Positions 59,233 to 64,000 of a DNA stretch of 64,000 bases are shown here, one piece after another (the first letter of the stretch is position 1; every line of letters starts with the position of its first letter). The translations under genes were made by a program, and so were the position numbers. The stretch lies in the NCBI RefSeq assembly GCF_030696665.1, contig NZ_JAUYRV010000040.1:62001-126000 (forward strand). The letters run 5' to 3'. The DNA comes from Novosphingobium sp. (GTDB lineage: Bacteria > Pseudomonadota > Alphaproteobacteria > Sphingomonadales > Sphingomonadaceae). Under the pieces are notes generated by a model, which did no database searches, had not been told where the DNA came from, and saw only the letters and a list, made by a program, of their open reading frames with translations.

Positions 59233-62200
59233 ATGGACCATCTTCGCAGCACCACTTTCCTTGCCACGCTGGCTGGAGCGCCCATCGCGCTCGCCCTGCT
59301 GGTGCCGCAGGTGGCGCGCGCAGCCACTGACATCAGCGCCGACCGGACCACGCCGGTCAAGACATCGGAGGCGGGCGACGTCTGGATCGGTGATGACGGT
59401 TCAATCACGCTGGACAATGGTGGCACGGCAGTGACCGTCGATTCCAACAATACGGTGGGGCTGGATGATGGCGGCTATATCGAGAACACCGGCGGGAACG
59501 ATGGCGATACCGGCATTCTGGTAAACGCAGGCCGCACCACCGAAATCAGCAACGCGGGCGCGATCACCGTGACCGAGGATTTTACCGCCGAGGACACCGA
59601 TTCCAACGGCATTGCCGATGGTCCCATCGCTTCTGCCAGCAACCGTTATGGCATCCACGTGGCAGCGGGCGCGGCCAGTGCCGGGTCAATCGAAAATTCA
59701 GGCACAATCAAGGTCGATGGCCTGAACTCGGGCGGGATCGTGGTGGATTCAGACTTTTCCGGCGACATTTCCAACACCGGCACGATTGCCGTGCTTGGTG
59801 ACAACAGCGTGGGCATTTCCACCCGCAATGTGACAGGCGATGTCAGCGTGGAAGGATCGGTCAGCGTGATCGGCGCGGGCGCGCAGGCGGTGGTGCTCAA
59901 TGGCGATATCGATGGCGCGTTCACCATTCAGGGCACGATTTCCCAAGCCTCGACTTACACCACCGACGACAGCACATCGCTGACGCTTTCGCGCACGGCG
60001 CTGCGCACGGGCAAGGCGGTGGTCGAAGTTACCGGCAACGTATCGGACGGCATCCTGCTGGCCGGTGTGCCTTATGATCTGAGCGATACCGACACCGATG
60101 AAGACGACGACGGCGTGGCCGATACATCTGAAATCAATGGCTCGATCTCGTCCGTGGGCAACAGCCCGGCGCTGCTGGTGGGCGGCACGGACAATATCGT
60201 GATCGGCGGCGCGGTGGCGCGCGATGGCACGTTCTCGCTGGGCATTGACGGCGCAATCACCGCCAGCAGTGTTTACAGCAATACCGATGCCTTCGCCGTG
60301 GTGATCGGCGGCAAGGGCGGCACGGTGAGCATGGCCAACGGCATCGGCGTTTCGGGCAGCGTCACCGCCACGACAGTGGACCAGAAGGCCGTGGCGATCC
60401 TGATAAATCAGGGCGCGACGGTGCCCAGCCTGACCAACAGCGGCACGATCAGCGCTACGCTCAGTTCGCCGGGCGAAGGCACCGCCTATGCCATTCAGGA
60501 TCTATCAGGCACGCTGAGCACGATTAACAACAGCGGCTTCATCACGGCTTCGGGATCGAGCACCGACGACCTGCGCGCGATTGACCTTTCAGCCAACACA
60601 TCGGGCGTGACAATCAAGCAATCGCTGAACGCCATCGACAAGGATGCGCAGGAAGAAGAGCAGGCCGAGGACGATTACGACGCCGACAGCGCCACGGTTT
60701 ATACCGCGATCACCGGCGACATTCACACCGGCAGCGGCAATGACATGCTGGATGTGGCTTCGGGCCGCATCTATGGCGACAGCTACCTGAACGCCGGGAG
60801 CGATTCCGTGCTGCTTTCTGGCGACAGCGGATATGAAGGCGACATCTATTTCGGCACCGGCACCGCCACGATGGGTATGTCGGGCACGTCATACTTCGAA
60901 GGCAACGTGGACCTTGCAGGCAGCCTTGGCACGCTGACGCTGGGCGATACCGCGCGGTTTGCGGGCACGCTGAGCAATGCCGATAACCTTGATGTGATCG
61001 TCAACGGCGGCAGCTTTGGCGCGAGCGAGGTTGCGGTGCTGCGGTTTGACAGCCTGACTGTGAATTCGGGCGGCGCGCTGAATGTCTATATCGATGGCGA
61101 GAAGGGCACGGCATCGCAGATCGTGGTGAACACCGCCAATTTCGCCAGCGGATCAAAGGTTTCGGCGACGATTTCATCGCTGGAAAACGCGGAAGGCAGC
61201 TATACCATCCTGACCGCCGGAACGCTGGAAGGATCGCCGACCTTCGATGCCACGACCACCGAACTGCCGGTGCTGTTCAATGGCGATGTGAGCGTGGTGG
61301 GCGAGACGCTGGTGCTCGACGTTTCACGCAAGACCGCAACCGAGCTGGGCCTGACGGCACCGCAGTCTGCCGCTTATGAAGCGATCTATACCCAGGCGAC
61401 AGCAGTGGAATTGCTCGGCAGCAGCCTGTTGCAGGTGGACGATGTGGCCGGGCTGCAAGGCCAGTTCAACCAGTTGCTGCCCGATTACGCAGGCGGCGTG
61501 TTCGACTTTGTCACGCGCAGCGGACGCCTCGCCTCGCGGCATCTGATGGACGACAGTTCGCTGTTCGACATCAGCAACGCGGGCGGCTGGCTTGAGCCGA
61601 TCTACTTCCGTGGCAGCAAGGATGAAACCGGCACGGCTGGCTTCAAGGTCAAGGGCTTTGGCATGTCGAGCGGGATGGAGCGGGTGACCGACATCGGCAA
61701 CGTGGGCCTGTCGTTCGCCTATACCAAGGGTGACATCGCAACCGGTGATTACCAGACCATCGATGCCAGCAACTATGAACTGGGCGCTTTCTGGCGCATG
61801 GCCAGCGGGCCGTTCTATGCCTATGCCAAGGCTTCGGTCGGGCGCGTTTCGCTCAGTTCCACACGCACCTTTACCGGCGAGGTCGATACGGCAACGCTCA
61901 GCTATTCGGCGACGGGCAGCTGGAAGGGCTGGACTGCCGGGGCGCAAGGCGGCGCTTCGTATAAGCTCGATCTGGGTAGCGGACTTTCGCTGCGCCCGAT
62001 GGCAAAGTTCGACTATTATCGCCTGAGCGAGAACGGCTTTACCGAGAGCGGATCGGAAGCGATCTATCTGGAAGTGGCCAAGCGCACATCGAGCCTGCTG
62101 ACCGGCACCGGCAGCATGACCGCATCGTGGAGCGCGGGCGAAGTGACGCGCGATGCCCGCCCGCTGACGCTGGAACTGGAAGGCGGCTACCGTTCGCGGC

Positions 62201-62409
62201 TTGCCGGGAAGCTGGGCGATACCGTGGCGAACTTTGAAGACGGGGACCAGTTCCGCCTGACGCCCGATTCCATGAAATCGGGCTGGACCGCCGAAGCGCG
62301 CGTGCTGGCGGGCGGGATGGACTATACCTGGCAGTTGGCAGGCGGGGCCGAGCAGATTCAGGGCACTGTCGATTATTCGGTGCGCGGATCGCTGAGCATC
62401 GCGTTTTGA
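59233..62409 (+). CDS. Autotransporter (type Va) with beta-helical passenger and C-terminal beta-barrel
   Basis: Signal peptide, repeated N-S/T-G-T-I passenger repeats, barrel ending in VRGSLSIAF (terminal Phe). Confidence 0.92.
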   Translation: MDHLRSTTFLATLAGAPIALALLVPQVARAATDISADRTTPVKTSEAGDVWIGDDGSITLDNGGTAVTVDSNNTVGLDDGGYIENTGGNDGDTGILVNAGRTTEISNAGAITVTEDFTAEDTDSNGIADGPIASASNRYGIHVAAGAASAGSIENSGTIKVDGLNSGGIVVDSDFSGDISNTGTIAVLGDNSVGISTRNVTGDVSVEGSVSVIGAGAQAVVLNGDIDGAFTIQGTISQASTYTTDDSTSLTLSRTALRTGKAVVEVTGNVSDGILLAGVPYDLSDTDTDEDDDGVADTSEINGSISSVGNSPALLVGGTDNIVIGGAVARDGTFSLGIDGAITASSVYSNTDAFAVVIGGKGGTVSMANGIGVSGSVTATTVDQKAVAILINQGATVPSLTNSGTISATLSSPGEGTAYAIQDLSGTLSTINNSGFITASGSSTDDLRAIDLSANTSGVTIKQSLNAIDKDAQEEEQAEDDYDADSATVYTAITGDIHTGSGNDMLDVASGRIYGDSYLNAGSDSVLLSGDSGYEGDIYFGTGTATMGMSGTSYFEGNVDLAGSLGTLTLGDTARFAGTLSNADNLDVIVNGGSFGASEVAVLRFDSLTVNSGGALNVYIDGEKGTASQIVVNTANFASGSKVSATISSLENAEGSYTILTAGTLEGSPTFDATTTELPVLFNGDVSVVGETLVLDVSRKTATELGLTAPQSAAYEAIYTQATAVELLGSSLLQVDDVAGLQGQFNQLLPDYAGGVFDFVTRSGRLASRHLMDDSSLFDISNAGGWLEPIYFRGSKDETGTAGFKVKGFGMSSGMERVTDIGNVGLSFAYTKGDIATGDYQTIDASNYELGAFWRMASGPFYAYAKASVGRVSLSSTRTFTGEVDTATLSYSATGSWKGWTAGAQGGASYKLDLGSGLSLRPMAKFDYYRLSENGFTESGSEAIYLEVAKRTSSLLTGTGSMTASWSAGEVTRDARPLTLELEGGYRSRLAGKLGDTVANFEDGDQFRLTPDSMKSGWTAEARVLAGGMDYTWQLAGGAEQIQGTVDYSVRGSLSIAF

Positions 62410-62415
62410 TGGGAT

Positions 62416-62448
62416 GCGGGGGCGGCTGGCGCTGCCCCCGCTGTTTTT
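62416..62448 (+). terminator. Intrinsic terminator after autotransporter
   Basis: GCGGGGGC ggctggcgct GCCCCCGC tgTTTTT. Confidence 0.85.
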
Positions 62449-62452
62449 CATG

Positions 62453-63769
62453 TTACGCCAGCGCATTGGCCTTGGCGATGGCGGCATAGACCGCAGCGCT
62501 GGGCTTTGGCGTGCGCACGAAGGTTACCGGATCGACCGAGGCCAGCCCGAATTTGGGCTTGTACCCGAAGATCCATTCGAAGTTGTCTATAAGCGACCAG
62601 TGGCAATAGCCAAGGACGGGCACGCCCTGGTCCATCGCCTGCTTCAGGCCCACAAGCGCCGCCGGGATGAGGGTCGCGCGCACAGCATCGCTATCGGTGC
62701 CGACGCCATGTTCGGACACCAGCACCGGGCGTCCGGTTACGGCGTGGGCATAGCGCACCGCGCCTGCAAGCGAGCCGGGCCAGACTTCGGCCCCGCCCCA
62801 GTTGACCGTTGCGCCAGCAGGCGCAGGAACACGGCCCTTGGCATCCCACATGGCGCGCTCATAATTCTGCACACCGATGAAATCATCCGCTTTGGCAAGT
62901 TCCAGCCATGCGCCGTAGAGTTCTGCGCGAATGCGATCACGGATCGAATTGCGACCGACCGCCTGATCATCCAGCATGGCAAGTGAAACGCCGACAGGCA
63001 GATTGGGGCGCACCGCCTTGATCGCCGTGCGAGCGGCGGCATGGGCGGCGAGCAGGCCTTTCTGCAAATCGGGCAGGTCTTCGATTCCCGCGACGTTGGC
63101 GCAGACAAAGCGCTTTACGCCGAGGCGGCGGGCGGCGGTTTCGATGGTGCGCTTTTGCATGTCCCACACCGGCGGGGGGAGCATCGGTTTGAGGATCAGC
63201 AGGATGTTGGGTTCGTTCAGCGTGATGACCGAATGCATCACATCGCCCATCGCCTGCGTGACGCGGGTGCAATAGCGGGCAAAAAGTTCGGTGCTTTCCG
63301 GGTTCGTCCAGCCACCTTGCGCGCTGAACCAGAGCGGCGCGGTGAAGTGGCTGTAGGTGACGATGGGGGCCAGCCCGCGCGCCCGGCAGCCTTCGATCAC
63401 GCGGCGGTAGTGGGCGAGCATCGCGGGGCTGAAACGCCCTTTCTCAGGTTCGATGCGCGCCCATTCAATGCCGAAGCGGTAGCTGTTCAGGCCAAGATCG
63501 CGCGCAAGATCAAGGTCGCGTTCCCACAACAAGAAACTGTTGGCCGCATCGCCCGATGGCTCGGCAAAGATGGTGGGCTGCTGGTTTTCCAGAAACCACA
63601 GGTCCGAGGAGGTGTTGTTGCCCTCAATCTGGTGCGGTGCGGTGGCCGCGCCCCACAGGAAGCCCGACGGGAAAGCTTTGGAAGCGGCTTTGCCTTGCGG
63701 TGTGCGGGCGATGGCGGGCGTTGCGGCCAGTGCCATGCCCCCGGCAAGGGCGGTGCGGCGATCAAACAT
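62453..63769 (-). CDS. GH1 family beta-glucosidase, putative Tat-exported
   Basis: MFDRRTALAGGMALAATPAIA, FLWGAATAPHQIEG, ITLNEPN acid/base; nucleophile region VLVSEHGVG. Confidence 0.92.
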   Translation of the reverse strand: MFDRRTALAGGMALAATPAIARTPQGKAASKAFPSGFLWGAATAPHQIEGNNTSSDLWFLENQQPTIFAEPSGDAANSFLLWERDLDLARDLGLNSYRFGIEWARIEPEKGRFSPAMLAHYRRVIEGCRARGLAPIVTYSHFTAPLWFSAQGGWTNPESTELFARYCTRVTQAMGDVMHSVITLNEPNILLILKPMLPPPVWDMQKRTIETAARRLGVKRFVCANVAGIEDLPDLQKGLLAAHAAARTAIKAVRPNLPVGVSLAMLDDQAVGRNSIRDRIRAELYGAWLELAKADDFIGVQNYERAMWDAKGRVPAPAGATVNWGGAEVWPGSLAGAVRYAHAVTGRPVLVSEHGVGTDSDAVRATLIPAALVGLKQAMDQGVPVLGYCHWSLIDNFEWIFGYKPKFGLASVDPVTFVRTPKPSAAVYAAIAKANALA

Positions 63770-64000
63770 GGACTCTCCCGTAGAAATGCTTTGATTCCAT
63801 CGTATCGGATTTTGTCCATCACGAGAAATAGCATATTGTCGGCCTGCCATCGCCTGAGCCTATGCATCGCAACCGCCAAACCTAACGGCCATTGTCATGG
63901 GCATGACAGGACTGTTGTGTGGGAGTCAGCCCCGCCAAAGCGCATTGTCACCCCGTAGCCGCCAACACGATGCGGCAGGTTTATCGAGGGGTGTCGGTCC

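Overview
Apart from a few repeat-rich intergenic regions, this 64 kb GC-rich window looks like ordinary bacterial chromosome, most consistent with a flagellated Sphingomonadales alphaproteobacterium (inferred from gene content; not tested by search). From left to right it holds: a flagellar export/cap block (fliP-fliQ-fliR-flhB-fliD-fliS); a chemotaxis block (divergent cheB-like gene, STAS, cheA, cheR, second cheB, cheD, cheY, cheW); assorted enzymes and regulators; tRNA-Leu(CAG) and tRNA-Lys(TTT); folK-nitrilase; msrA; dapE; the rpmH-rnpA-yidD-yidC-engB cluster; an HWE-type histidine kinase; a Cdc48-like double AAA ATPase; an acyl-CoA ligase/P450/MFS group; guaA; gluQRS; an ECF sigma/anti-sigma pair facing a large autotransporter; and a GH1 glycosidase. 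I saw no CRISPR array, rRNA, prophage or transposase. The observations most worth a second look are: (1) four dispersed ~90-bp cloverleaf-like elements whose hairpin arms covary, plus a fifth 90-bp element of unrelated sequence with the same architecture; (2) a CheB paralogue that appears to have lost its catalytic His; (3) a leader upstream of the Cdc48-like gene that combines a heat-shock-like promoter with an SD-sequestering inverted repeat; (4) a candidate sRNA just upstream of that leader; (5) folK lacking any ATG/GTG/TTG start compatible with its conserved N-terminus; (6) three half-sites at exact 21-bp spacing upstream of a sterol-desaturase-family gene; (7) a 27-aa membrane peptide with a near-perfect Shine-Dalgarno; and (8) a low-GC, orphan immunity-like gene.
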